A DNA stretch of 64,000 nt. Source: Aquimarina sp. MMG016 (GTDB lineage Bacteria > Bacteroidota > Bacteroidia > Flavobacteriales > Flavobacteriaceae). The notes under the pieces were generated by a model. The model saw only the letters and a program-made list of their open reading frames with translations, was not told where the DNA came from and searched no databases. The translations under genes and the position numbers were made by a program. Each line of letters opens with the position of its first letter. Within the stretch, counting starts at the first letter, position 1. Shown here one piece after another: positions 7,428 through 15,631 of the stretch. The DNA lies in the NCBI RefSeq assembly GCF_018100805.1, contig NZ_JAGJEA010000016.1, positions 1-64,000 on the forward strand. The letters are read 5' to 3'.

Positions 7428-7991
7428 ATGCAGGAAACAATTTTAAGTATTTGCCTTGGAGTAGGTTTGGCAGCTTCTGTTGGATTTAGAGTGTTTTTAC
7501 CTTTACTGGCTGTAAGTTTGGCGGGGCATTACGGAATGATTCCGTTAAATGAAAGCTGGGAATGGGTAGGGAGCTCATTAGCAATTTGGGTTTTGGCTAT
7601 TGCCACTGTGATAGAAATTTTTGCCTATTATATTCCTTGGTTTGATAATTTGTTGGATACTATTGCAATCCCATTAGCTGCAATTGCCGGAACAGCAGTT
7701 ATGGTATCTACTCTAGCAGATTTGAGCCCTGTAATTACCTGGGCTTTAGCTATCATTGCTGGTGGAGGCACAGCTGCTTCAGTAAAAAGTACAATGGGTG
7801 CTTCCAGGCTAACATCTACAGCTACTACAGGAGGAATTGCCAATCCCGTTATCGCCACTGCTGAGACAGGAGCAGCAACCATAATGTCTGCTGTATCAGT
7901 TTTTTTGGCACCTTTGGCAATAATTTTGGTGATACTAATTTTTGCAATTTTTAGAAAAGTTTATAAAAAACTATTTGTGCGTCCGTCTTGA
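7428..7991 (+). CDS. DUF4126 family integral membrane protein
   Basis: 187 residues and very hydrophobic, with about five membrane helices. The pattern ICLGVGLAASVGFRVFLPLL, the glycine/alanine-rich IAGTAVMVSTLADLSPVITW and the TGGIANPVIATAETG loop are features of DUF4126 proteins. The function is unknown. It follows the helicase gene by 11 bases and precedes the kdsB fusion gene, an order common in flavobacteria. Confidence 0.85.
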   Translation: MQETILSICLGVGLAASVGFRVFLPLLAVSLAGHYGMIPLNESWEWVGSSLAIWVLAIATVIEIFAYYIPWFDNLLDTIAIPLAAIAGTAVMVSTLADLSPVITWALAIIAGGGTAASVKSTMGASRLTSTATTGGIANPVIATAETGAATIMSAVSVFLAPLAIILVILIFAIFRKVYKKLFVRPS

Positions 7992-8017
7992 AAATAGATA
8001 GAAAAAAGCTATTTTTG
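7987..8017 (+). promoter_or_regulatory. Promoter of the kdsB-kdnB fusion gene
   Basis: CTTG (7987-7990), exactly 19 bases, then TATTTTTG (8010-8017). This is one mismatch from TTTG-N19-TAnnTTTG and lies 23 bases ahead of the TTG start at 8041. Confidence 0.6.
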
Positions 8018-8040
8018 CCTTTGCAAAAGAGCAAGCAATC

Positions 8041-9915
8041 TTGAACAAAAATAAGCTTAAAACCATCGCGATGATACCCGCAAGGTATGCTGCTTCCCGT
8101 TTTCCGGGTAAGTTGATGCAAGACCTTGGAGGGATAACAGTTATTCAACGAACATACGAAGCAACAGTAAGTACAGAACTTTTTGATGCGGTATATGTAG
8201 TTACAGATAGTGATATTATTTATAATGAGATTACCTCTAACGGAGGTAAAGCAATTATGAGTATTAAAGAGCATAGCTGCGGTAGTGATCGTATAGCTGA
8301 GGCTGTATCGGATATGGATGTTGATATTGTAGTTAATGTACAAGGAGACGAACCATTTACAGAGCGAGAAAGCCTGGAAAAAGTACTTGGGGTTTTTTAT
8401 GAAGATGATGCGGATCGTATAGATTTAGCAAGTTTGATGACTCCTATGAATGATTGGGATGATATAGTAAACCCCAATAGTGTAAAGGTGATTGTAGATA
8501 GAGATAATTATGCATTATATTTTTCTCGTTCACCAATACCGTATCCCAGAGATAAAGAAATAAACCACACATATTATAAGCATAAAGGTGTATATGCCTT
8601 TAGAAAACAAGCTATTTTAGATTTTTACCGTTTACCGATGCAAACCCTGGAAGCTTCAGAAAAAATCGAATGTATTCGTTATTTAGAATATGGTAAGAAT
8701 ATTAAAATGGTAGAAACTCGCCACGAAGGAGTGGAAATAGATACCCCGGAAGATTTAGAAAAAGCAAAGAAATTAATTAATAATCAGAGTCTTTTGAGTG
8801 CAGAATCTACGGTAGCAGAACAAGTAAAATTGTCTGTTCATAAGAATTTTCCGATGGTACCAAGAGTGGTATTTGGGAAAGGATCATTTAATCAAATTAA
8901 AGATATTCTAGCTCCTGCTCGTAAACACGGAGCCCCATTTATCTATTTAATTGATAACGTTTTTGAAAATAATACTTCATTTATTGCTGATAGAATATCG
9001 CTATCTTCTATAGATAAGATTATATATGTATCGACAGCAGAGGAACCTAAAACTTCTCAGGTTGATGCCTTGGTGACTCAGATTAAACATGAATATCAGT
9101 TTGTTCCTAGTGGAATTGTCGGTATTGGAGGAGGTTCTATGTTAGATCTGGCTAAGGCAGTAGCTATTATGCTTAACAATCCTGGTAGCGCAAGCGAATA
9201 TCAAGGCTGGGATTTGGTAAAGAACAAAGCAATATATCATGTTGGTGTTCCTACTATTTCAGGAACAGGAGCAGAAGTCTCTAGAACTACAGTACTTACC
9301 GGTCCGGATCGTAAATTAGGAATTAACTCTGATTTTACACCTTTTGATCAGGTCATATTAGATCCTGAATTGATTAGAGATGTTCCAAAAGAACAATGGT
9401 TTTATACAGGAATGGACTGTTATATACATTGTATAGAATCCCTGAACGGCACATATCTTAATACGTTTAGTCAGAGCTATGGCGAAAAAGCATTAGATTT
9501 ATGTAAGGCCATCTTCTTAGATAATAATCTAGATAAAGAAGATGCAGACGCTAAATTGATGATGGCTTCTTGGCATGGTGGTATGAGTATTGCATATTCT
9601 CAAGTAGGAGTAGCTCATGCTATGAGTTATGGCTTGGCTTATGTGTTGGGAACTAAGCATGGAATAGGTAATTGTATCGTTTTTGATAAATTAGAAGAGT
9701 TTTATCCGGAAGGAGTTGATTTATTTAAGGAAATGCAAAAGACTCATAATATCAATTTACCATCTGAAATATGTGCAAATGTTACTGAAGAACAATTAGA
9801 TGTTATGACTGCTGTTGCTCTAAGTTTAGAACCCCTTTGGGAAAACGCATTAGGACCAGATTGGAAATCTAAAATCGATTCGGATAAAATAAAGGCAATT
9901 TATCGTACATTGTAA
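8041..9915 (+). CDS. kdsB: Fused Kdo cytidylyltransferase (KdsB) and Kdo 8-oxidase-like Fe-alcohol dehydrogenase (KdnB)
   Basis: 624 residues in one uninterrupted frame. Residues 1-245 are KdsB, which activates Kdo as CMP-Kdo for lipid A core synthesis: IPARYAASRFPGK (12-24), VVNVQGDEPF (98-107) and EIDTPEDLEKA. Residues about 265-624 are an iron-containing alcohol dehydrogenase: GIGGGSMLDLAKA for NAD binding, and metal ligands D459, H463, H526 and H540, with the same spacing as FucO (196, 200, 263, 277). In Shewanella, KdnB of this family oxidises Kdo at C8, and the aminotransferase KdnA then makes 8-amino-Kdo. The fusion couples sugar modification with activation. No kdnA is in this window. 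The start is TTG 8041; ATG 8071 would cut into the family's IAMIPARY motif. Confidence 0.88.
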   Translation: MNKNKLKTIAMIPARYAASRFPGKLMQDLGGITVIQRTYEATVSTELFDAVYVVTDSDIIYNEITSNGGKAIMSIKEHSCGSDRIAEAVSDMDVDIVVNVQGDEPFTERESLEKVLGVFYEDDADRIDLASLMTPMNDWDDIVNPNSVKVIVDRDNYALYFSRSPIPYPRDKEINHTYYKHKGVYAFRKQAILDFYRLPMQTLEASEKIECIRYLEYGKNIKMVETRHEGVEIDTPEDLEKAKKLINNQSLLSAESTVAEQVKLSVHKNFPMVPRVVFGKGSFNQIKDILAPARKHGAPFIYLIDNVFENNTSFIADRISLSSIDKIIYVSTAEEPKTSQVDALVTQIKHEYQFVPSGIVGIGGGSMLDLAKAVAIMLNNPGSASEYQGWDLVKNKAIYHVGVPTISGTGAEVSRTTVLTGPDRKLGINSDFTPFDQVILDPELIRDVPKEQWFYTGMDCYIHCIESLNGTYLNTFSQSYGEKALDLCKAIFLDNNLDKEDADAKLMMASWHGGMSIAYSQVGVAHAMSYGLAYVLGTKHGIGNCIVFDKLEEFYPEGVDLFKEMQKTHNINLPSEICANVTEEQLDVMTAVALSLEPLWENALGPDWKSKIDSDKIKAIYRTL

Positions 9916-9931
9916 GCCTTATTATTTTTTT

Positions 9932-10489
9932 ATGCTGAAACGTTTCTCCTCATTTATTTATCATAAAGTTCTAGGTTGGAAAATTATTGGTGACTTTAGT
10001 AGTGATAAAGTTAAGAAGTGTGTTGTTGCAGTGGTACCACATACTAGTTGGCACGATTTCTATATTGGTTTGTTGATTCGACAACTAGTGGGTTTGAAGA
10101 TCAGCTTTATGGCTAAAAAGGAATTGTTCAAATGGCCTCTTGGCTGGTATTTTAAAAAAGTAGGAGGGATTCCGCTTGATAGAACTCCTGGGCAAAATAA
10201 AGTAGAAGCCATAGCTGATATTTTTCAAAAAATGGATGAGCTTAGGCTAACAATAGCACCAGAAGGTACACGAAAAAAAGTTACAGAACTAAAAACCGGT
10301 TTTTATCATATAGCTAAAGCGGCTAATGTTCCTATTATTTTGGTGACTTTTGATTTTGGTAAAAAACAAAATAAGATTTCTGAACCATTTTATCCTACAA
10401 ATAATCAAGAAAAGGATTTAGAATATATATATAGTTTCTTTAAAGGAGTAAAAGGTAAGGTTCCGGAATATAGTTTTAATGTAGATTAA
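9932..10489 (+). CDS. Lysophospholipid acyltransferase family protein (PlsC-like)
   Basis: 185 residues, a short 1-acylglycerol-3-phosphate acyltransferase-like protein. The catalytic HX4D motif is HTSWHD (about 36-41), followed by GGIPLDRTPG (motif II) and IAPEGTRKK (motif III, phosphate binding). It probably transfers an acyl chain to a lipid at the inner membrane. It starts 16 bases after the kdsB-kdnB fusion, so the pair is probably one envelope-lipid transcript. Its stop overlaps the stop of the convergent next gene by 4 bases. Confidence 0.85.
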   Translation: MLKRFSSFIYHKVLGWKIIGDFSSDKVKKCVVAVVPHTSWHDFYIGLLIRQLVGLKISFMAKKELFKWPLGWYFKKVGGIPLDRTPGQNKVEAIADIFQKMDELRLTIAPEGTRKKVTELKTGFYHIAKAANVPIILVTFDFGKKQNKISEPFYPTNNQEKDLEYIYSFFKGVKGKVPEYSFNVD

Positions 10490-10995
10490 AACTTGCGAGT
10501 ATTATCCTCTTTGATTTCTTTTTCTTCTTTTTCAGACTCTTTATCCAGGTTTCCTGCTCCAAAAAGTAATTCTGTACTAGAGAAAGTTGTTCCAAAAGTT
10601 TTTGCTGCATAGTATACTTGCGATATAGCATTTTCTAATTGTTTATCAGATAACTCTTTTAGTGGATGAATATAAGCAGACCAGAGTATCCCATTGGCGA
10701 TAGCATATTTTACATCTAGCGCCGAGTGAAAGTTTGCAGTCATGGAATCTAGAAGTAAATCTTTATCCAGGTTATTAGATTCTATAATAGGTGCAATAAT
10801 TCTCATTCTGTTATTAGCAGCATCGGTAACACAAAGCATAGGAATTTCTTTGTAAACAAACTGCCAATTACCTACCACTCCATTAATTGTATCTGCATTT
10901 TTGGTTATAATTTCTTGCAGCTTTTCATTAGTCATATTTTGAGCATAAGTAATATTTCCAATAAAAAGTAATAGAATGATGATGAATCGTTGCAT
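10486..10995 (-). CDS. Secreted protein of unknown function
   Basis: 169 residues with a clear signal peptide (MQRFIIILLLFIGNITYA, cut after AQ). The mature part contains an alternating strand/helix region, with NWQFVYKEIPMLCVTDAANN followed by a helical stretch and an acidic, lysine-rich tail. The layout resembles YbjN or secretion-chaperone-like folds, but no motif secures this. It is convergent with the acyltransferase gene (4-base overlap of stops) and separated from the next minus-strand gene by a terminator. Confidence 0.65.
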   Translation of the reverse strand: MQRFIIILLLFIGNITYAQNMTNEKLQEIITKNADTINGVVGNWQFVYKEIPMLCVTDAANNRMRIIAPIIESNNLDKDLLLDSMTANFHSALDVKYAIANGILWSAYIHPLKELSDKQLENAISQVYYAAKTFGTTFSSTELLFGAGNLDKESEKEEKEIKEDNTRKF

Positions 10996-11045
10996 AATGA
11001 AAGTTTTAACTATAGTCGCAAATGAGCATCAAACATAACAAAAAA

Positions 11046-11068
11046 AGAGCTTAGCGGCGCTAAACTCT
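11046..11068 (-). terminator. Rho-independent terminator of the lipoprotein gene
   Basis: Read on the minus strand, GAGTTTAG and CTAAGCTC form a stem around a GC-rich loop, followed by TTTTTT. It lies 26 bases past the stop of the lipoprotein gene. Confidence 0.75.
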
Positions 11069-11093
11069 TCATTATATAAATATTTTTATTTGT

Positions 11094-11609
11094 TTAATTA
11101 GGAGTTTGATCTACAATTCTAAACTCTCCGCTATATTTTATAGTTATTTTTTTATCGTTCGCTAAAGTAAGATCAGCAGATACATTATAATTTGGAGCTT
11201 CTCCGGAGACTATTACCTCACCAGCTTTTGCTGATGATTCAAATATCTCATTGAGTTCTAATTCTGCGGATTCTAGGTAGAAAGATGGTGAAGAAGGTGG
11301 AGTAGGAAGGTATCCAAAGGTTCCTGGTGTAAAAACAACATTATCACCTTCAATTGGGGAAAGTAACACTAAAACAGTAAAATACTCAACCCCGTCTAAT
11401 TCTCCGGTTAATAAAACATCATAGCTGTAGTAAGTGTTATTAAATATCCCTTTAAAATCCTCAATGATAGCAGATGATATTGGTATTATTTTGCCATCAT
11501 ACTCAATAAAATTTTCTATAGGCGGTATTATATTATTTGTATCATCACTTGAACAAGAAGTTAGTATTAAAGTAGAAGCAAGAACAAATAAATAAATAAG
11601 CTTTTTCAT
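11094..11609 (-). CDS. Small lipoprotein of unknown function
   Basis: 171 residues from the ATG at 11609 (MKKLIYLFVLASTLILTSCS). The lipobox LTSC followed by SSDD indicates a lipid-anchored protein. The mature domain is beta-rich, with a YDVLLTGELDGVEYFTVLVL strand pair and a C-terminal KITIKYSGEFRIVD, like many small flavobacterial beta-sandwich lipoproteins. An in-frame extension to 11672 lacks a signal and covers the likely promoter (11634-11641). It is monocistronic, with its own terminator. Confidence 0.7.
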   Translation of the reverse strand: MKKLIYLFVLASTLILTSCSSDDTNNIIPPIENFIEYDGKIIPISSAIIEDFKGIFNNTYYSYDVLLTGELDGVEYFTVLVLLSPIEGDNVVFTPGTFGYLPTPPSSPSFYLESAELELNEIFESSAKAGEVIVSGEAPNYNVSADLTLANDKKITIKYSGEFRIVDQTPN

Positions 11610-11633
11610 ATTTTGGATTTTTAGATTGGGCGA

Positions 11634-11641
11634 CAAAATTA
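11634..11641 (-). promoter_or_regulatory. Bacteroidota -7 element (TAATTTTG)
   Basis: TAATTTTG on the minus strand fits TAnnTTTG, 25 bases before the lipoprotein ATG. No good -33 TTTG lies at the expected distance. Confidence 0.45.
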
Positions 11642-11696
11642 ATGAAATTGACCAAAGAGTTGGTAACATCATTAACTTTTTTAACTCAACAAAATA

Positions 11697-12419
11697 TTAA
11701 TCTGTTGAAGACTCCTCCATAGTATGATATACATTTTGTACGTCATCATCTTCTTCAATCTTTTCCAGAAGCTTTTCTACATCTGCAGCTTGCTCAGGAG
11801 TTAGTTTTTTAGTTACCTGTGGTATACGTTCAAAACCAGAAGAAAGTATTTCAATTTCTCGACCTTCTAATTCTTTTTGGATAGTTCCAAAACTTCCAAA
11901 AGGAGCATAGATCAATATTCCATCCTCATCCTGGAACACTTCTTCAGCACCATAATCAATAAATTCTAGTTCTAATTCTTCAGGATCAAGCCCTTCACCA
12001 TTGATTCTAAAATTACAAGTATGGTCAAACATAAACTCTACAGAACCCGATGTTCCTAAGTTACCATCACACTTATTGAAGTATGATCTGATATTAGCTA
12101 CAGTTCTATTATTATTATCCGTTGCAGTTTCTACAAGAATTGCAATTCCGTGGGGTGCGTATCCTTCAAAAAGTACTTCTTTATAATCACCCTGGCTTTT
12201 ATCAGAGGCTCTTTTAATAGCTCTCTCGATATTATCCTTGGGCATATTTGCAGATTTCGCATTCTGGATCACTGCTCTTAGACGAGAGTTGGAATCCGGA
12301 TCAGGGCCGCCTTCTTTTACGGCCATTACAATATCTTTACCTATTCTAGTAAAAGCCTTAGCCATAGCTGACCAACGCTTCATTTTACGCGCTTTCCTAA
12401 ATTCAAAAGCTCTTCCCAT
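11697..12419 (-). CDS. YebC/PmpR family protein
   Basis: 240 residues, full family length. MGRAFEFRKARKMKRWSAM and ARIGKDI-like N-terminal helices are followed by NAKSANMPKDNIERAIKRA, YEGYAPHGIA-type and VEFMFDHTC motifs. YebC proteins act as transcription regulators in some bacteria and, in recent work, as ribosome-associated factors that ease translation of difficult motifs; which applies here cannot be read from sequence. A promoter with TTTG-N20-TATGTTTG lies just upstream. It is monocistronic. Confidence 0.92.
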   Translation of the reverse strand: MGRAFEFRKARKMKRWSAMAKAFTRIGKDIVMAVKEGGPDPDSNSRLRAVIQNAKSANMPKDNIERAIKRASDKSQGDYKEVLFEGYAPHGIAILVETATDNNNRTVANIRSYFNKCDGNLGTSGSVEFMFDHTCNFRINGEGLDPEELELEFIDYGAEEVFQDEDGILIYAPFGSFGTIQKELEGREIEILSSGFERIPQVTKKLTPEQAADVEKLLEKIEEDDDVQNVYHTMEESSTD

Positions 12420-12443
12420 ATTATAATTTTAAGTATCTAATTA

Positions 12444-12475
12444 CAAACATAAGTAGAAACCAAGTTTTTGACAAA
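12444..12475 (-). promoter_or_regulatory. Promoter of the YebC gene
   Basis: On the minus strand TTTG (12475-12472), 20 bases, then TATGTTTG (12451-12444), 24 bases before the start codon. Confidence 0.6.
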
Positions 12476-12495
12476 TGTTTATATATTCAAAAAAA

Positions 12496-12529
12496 AGAAA
12501 TTCCAAATACTTACTTATTTGGAATTTCT
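12496..12529 (-). terminator. Terminator of the UbiA-Maf-lipoprotein-PhhB operon
   Basis: A perfect 14-bp stem (AGAAATTCCAAATA at 12496-12509 with 12516-12529) and a 6-base loop; on the minus strand a T run follows. It lies 26 bases past the PhhB stop. Confidence 0.85.
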
Positions 12530-12554
12530 AAGCGCAATATTGTTTTTCTGCAGT

Positions 12555-12857
12555 CTATTCTTCTTCTACAATACCATCAATTGCTTTAGCTAGTTGAAAA
12601 TCATTTTCTGTCACCCCTCCGGCATCGTGGGTTGATAGACTTATGTTTACTACATTGTAAACATTAGACCAGTCCGGATGGTGATTTAACGCTTCTGCTT
12701 CAAAAGCAATACGAGACATTGCAGAAAATGCATCTTTAAAATTTTCAAACTCAAAAGACGTGTGTATTGCATTATCTTCATATTCCCATCCTTCAACATC
12801 TTTAAGACGAGTTTTGATTTCGGATTCTGATAACTTATTCATTTGTATGGTTTTCAT
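12555..12857 (-). CDS. phhB: 4a-hydroxytetrahydrobiopterin dehydratase (PCD/DCoH)
   Basis: 100 residues. The catalytic signature is AEALNHHPDWSNVYN (about 54-68), with the paired histidines of the active site, and VNISLSTHDAGGVTEND follows. It recycles 4a-hydroxytetrahydropterin, usually for phenylalanine hydroxylase, and may also act in Moco-related chemistry. It is the last gene of a four-gene minus-strand run (UbiA, Maf, lipoprotein, PCD), 23 bases behind the lipoprotein gene, and is followed by a strong terminator. Confidence 0.92.
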   Translation of the reverse strand: MKTIQMNKLSESEIKTRLKDVEGWEYEDNAIHTSFEFENFKDAFSAMSRIAFEAEALNHHPDWSNVYNVVNISLSTHDAGGVTENDFQLAKAIDGIVEEE

Positions 12858-12880
12858 TAGATTTCTATTTGCTTATATTT

Positions 12881-13819
12881 TTACTGAAGCCCTAATTCTA
12901 CTCGTAATGCTTCATCCTTATTAGTATTTTTACCCCAATAAGCAGATTTGATACTTTTAATTCTGGTAGCTTTGGTGGTTAGCTCTTTGGCATTAGGTCC
13001 AAAACCACTTTTAAAAGTTTCTGTCCAGCCTTCGATTTCATAAGGAAAAGAACTCGTAAAAGTAATACTGATACTTCTGTTAAGTTCCGGGTAGGTAATA
13101 CTATATGTATTTGTGTTTCCTTGTTTACTCAATGATGCTTTAGCAGCATATGCTTTTATTTCCTTGTGTCTTAATCTACTATATTCAAAAGAAGGAATAA
13201 TTTTGATATCACCTTGTGGTAAACCATCTGGGTTGATTCTAATCTTTGTCCAAAGCTCGTTTTCCAGAATTGCTTTATCTAATGAGAATTCCTGATCTGC
13301 TTCACTCTGAAAATAGGAATGAGACATGATCTCGAACTGCTTTCTATTATTAAGCTGTGCATATACATGACCGCACCATTCTTGCATAGAACTAGATATC
13401 TTTATCGCGTGTTGATTGTCTGCGACAGGATAAAATGTGCTCTGCATAATAGAATATGGATAAACACCGGTATTAAATTTCTTAGTAGCATTTAGTTTTA
13501 ATACAGGAATATTATCAGAATTCTGGTAATCTGCTTTTACTTGTTCTTTAGATAAGAAATCTTCGGTTACATAAATAAGGGCTGCAGTACCTTTTCTGAT
13601 TTCACCATAACGAGCCTGTTCTAATTGGTAGGAAGAGATTTCTGCTTCACCAGCATACCAATACTTTTTAAATTCTTCAGAAAGTGCTTTGGCAGGCTCT
13701 CTTTTTTCTATTGGTATATGGTTTGTTTCTGTTTTATTGGCTTCATCGGCTTTGATATTACTGCAAGCAATAACAATCAAAACTCCTAATAAAGCGAATA
13801 TTAATACTGACTTTTTCAT
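12881..13819 (-). CDS. Conserved lipoprotein next to maf
   Basis: 312 residues. The N-terminus MKKSVLIFALLGVLIVIACS carries a lipobox-like IAC. The mature domain has FKKYWYAGEAEISSYQLEQARYG, a LIYVTEDFL strand and SMQEWCGHVYAQLNN. Relatives in flavobacteria are sometimes labelled as septum formation inhibitor only because they adjoin maf; nothing in this sequence supports that. It probably sits on the periplasmic face of a membrane. Function is unknown. Confidence 0.75.
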   Translation of the reverse strand: MKKSVLIFALLGVLIVIACSNIKADEANKTETNHIPIEKREPAKALSEEFKKYWYAGEAEISSYQLEQARYGEIRKGTAALIYVTEDFLSKEQVKADYQNSDNIPVLKLNATKKFNTGVYPYSIMQSTFYPVADNQHAIKISSSMQEWCGHVYAQLNNRKQFEIMSHSYFQSEADQEFSLDKAILENELWTKIRINPDGLPQGDIKIIPSFEYSRLRHKEIKAYAAKASLSKQGNTNTYSITYPELNRSISITFTSSFPYEIEGWTETFKSGFGPNAKELTTKATRIKSIKSAYWGKNTNKDEALRVELGLQ

Positions 13820-13863
13820 GACTTAATTTTTTTATAACTGCGCTAATGCAAAGTACGACAAAC

Positions 13864-14451
13864 CTATGATTTGGCAAGTGCTGTTAACGTTTCATAAACA
13901 AGGTGAGTAGGTAGCCCCATGACATTAAAATAACTACCTTCGATATGTACTATTCCTATAAAACCAATCCATTCTTGGATACCATATGCTCCAGCTTTGT
14001 CCAATGGTTTATGAGTGTTTATATAATAGTTGATTTCTTCAGAAGAAAGTTTCTTAAAAGTCACTTTGGTGGTATGATGTACTACTTTAACCTGACTTTT
14101 GGTTTTAAAGCATACCGAAGTAATGACTTCATGAGTATCATCAGATAATAAAGTGATCATTCTTTTAGCATCTTCAAGATTTTTTGGTTTTCCTATAGCC
14201 TTGTTATTATGCCAAACTATTGTATCACTGGTAATCAAGATGTCATTATCTTGTAGATCACCAAATGCATCTGATTTTAGTTTTGCTAAATAATCTGATA
14301 TTGCTGAAGCTTGTAGATGATCAGGATATATCTCTTCGACCTCTTTTAACTGTATAGTAAAATCAAGATCTAAATCTTTAAAAAACTGTTGCCTCCTGGG
14401 TGATCCGGAGGCCAGAATGATATGATGGTCTTTGAGTAGATTTTTGAGCAT
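13864..14451 (-). CDS. maf: Maf family nucleotide pyrophosphatase
   Basis: 195 residues. The Maf signature ILASGSPRRQQFFKDLDL is at about 12-29, ITSDTIVW (with the catalytic-base Asp region) at about 73-80, and the IGKPKNLEDAKRMI helix follows. Maf proteins hydrolyse non-canonical or dTTP/UTP nucleotides to monophosphates, limiting their incorporation. It starts 3 bases after the UbiA stop and belongs to the same operon. Confidence 0.92.
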   Translation of the reverse strand: MLKNLLKDHHIILASGSPRRQQFFKDLDLDFTIQLKEVEEIYPDHLQASAISDYLAKLKSDAFGDLQDNDILITSDTIVWHNNKAIGKPKNLEDAKRMITLLSDDTHEVITSVCFKTKSQVKVVHHTTKVTFKKLSSEEINYYINTHKPLDKAGAYGIQEWIGFIGIVHIEGSYFNVMGLPTHLVYETLTALAKS

Positions 14452-14454
14452 AAC

Positions 14455-15357
14455 TTATTTCAAAATAAATTGATAAAAAAGCAAAGATATTGATGATATA
14501 ATCAAGATGATTTTTAAAATTAAACTCAGTTGTTTTAACTGTTTATTAGTTTCTGCAGAAAAACTTCTAATCATAAAATATAACAAAGGTGCTACAATCA
14601 AAGCTAATACAATTAGTACTGCATTGGTATTAGAAAAAAGATAGGAGTAAATATAATAGATAACTGCGGCAATAGGAAGAATTCCCAAGCTACCAATTAA
14701 TTTTATAGTTCGATCTTTTCCTAGAACTATTGGGATAGTCCTTATGCCTAAATTATGATCTTTATCAATGGAAATGCAATCTTTGATGATCTCTCGTAAA
14801 ACAATAATGATGAATGCAAATATGGAGTAGTCTAGAATGATAGAAAAAATAACGGTTTGTGATTCTCGATTTTTTGCTGTGATGGCTGGTAATAAATCAA
14901 AAATCCCAACTACGAGCAAACTTAAGGCGGTAAGTAACCCTATAATTACATTTTTTAGTACCAGAATCTCTTTAAGATAAGAAGCATATATGTAAAAGAT
15001 ACCTGATGTAATGATAAATAGTGCAGCAAATCCTGATCTTCCGATCATATTTGCTAGATAAAACCCAATCAAAACTCCAATTACATTAAAAATAATAAAT
15101 AAGCGATTAGCAGATTTCTCTGTAACAGCCCCATTTATTAGGCTTTTTTCTATAGAGCCTTCGTAATCATAAATTTCGATAATAATATTTCCAGCTGCTG
15201 CAATAGAAAGAGTAGCAATAATTAATAATGCAATACCAAAACCGTTGAGGGTTATAGCTATGCCAAATGGCTCAAAAAGGCCATACTTGATACACAATTG
15301 TGCCAAAGCTATGATTATAAGATTATCAAGTTTTATAAGCTTTAGATAAGGGAGCAT
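14455..15357 (-). CDS. UbiA family prenyltransferase
   Basis: 300 residues with eight or nine membrane helices. The two Asp-rich motifs of UbiA enzymes are present in modified form: NIIIEIYDYEGSIEKSLI (about 58-75) and KDCISIDKDHNLGIRTIPIVLG (about 192-213). In flavobacteria, orthologues next to maf are commonly named geranylgeranylglycerol-phosphate geranylgeranyltransferase, but the true acceptor is not established by sequence. It is the first gene of the operon ending with PhhB. Confidence 0.85.
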   Translation of the reverse strand: MLPYLKLIKLDNLIIIALAQLCIKYGLFEPFGIAITLNGFGIALLIIATLSIAAAGNIIIEIYDYEGSIEKSLINGAVTEKSANRLFIIFNVIGVLIGFYLANMIGRSGFAALFIITSGIFYIYASYLKEILVLKNVIIGLLTALSLLVVGIFDLLPAITAKNRESQTVIFSIILDYSIFAFIIIVLREIIKDCISIDKDHNLGIRTIPIVLGKDRTIKLIGSLGILPIAAVIYYIYSYLFSNTNAVLIVLALIVAPLLYFMIRSFSAETNKQLKQLSLILKIILIISSISLLFYQFILK

Positions 15358-15382
15358 ACAGAGAGATTGGTTAATGAATCAG

Positions 15383-15390
15383 CAAATGTA
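15383..15390 (-). promoter_or_regulatory. Bacteroidota -7 element (TACATTTG)
   Basis: TACATTTG on the minus strand fits TAnnTTTG, 26 bases before the UbiA start. The -33 position is poor. Confidence 0.45.
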
Positions 15391-15631
15391 AGAATTAATC
15401 CTAATTTCTGAGGTATTAACATAAAGCTTCATAAGTACTGTTTTATAAGGGTTTTTGGTCTATATTAACGTTAATGATGGGTTAACGATGTTAGAATTAA
15501 GTCATAGTTATATTCTTTGATATACTTTTGATAACATCATCAATCAAAAAACGAATAGTTAGTCAAGAAGTATGAGGTTTATATTATCTTAGATACTTAA
15601 GAATAATAATAACCTTCAACACATCATCATA

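Noticed and set aside
8771..8840. Frameshift or assembly error joining kdsB and kdnB
   Set aside because: The linker is in frame with normal codon use, and both halves retain all catalytic residues.
12881..13819. Septum-formation inhibitor name for the lipoprotein
   Set aside because: The true Maf signature is in the next gene (13864-14451); this protein has no Maf motif.
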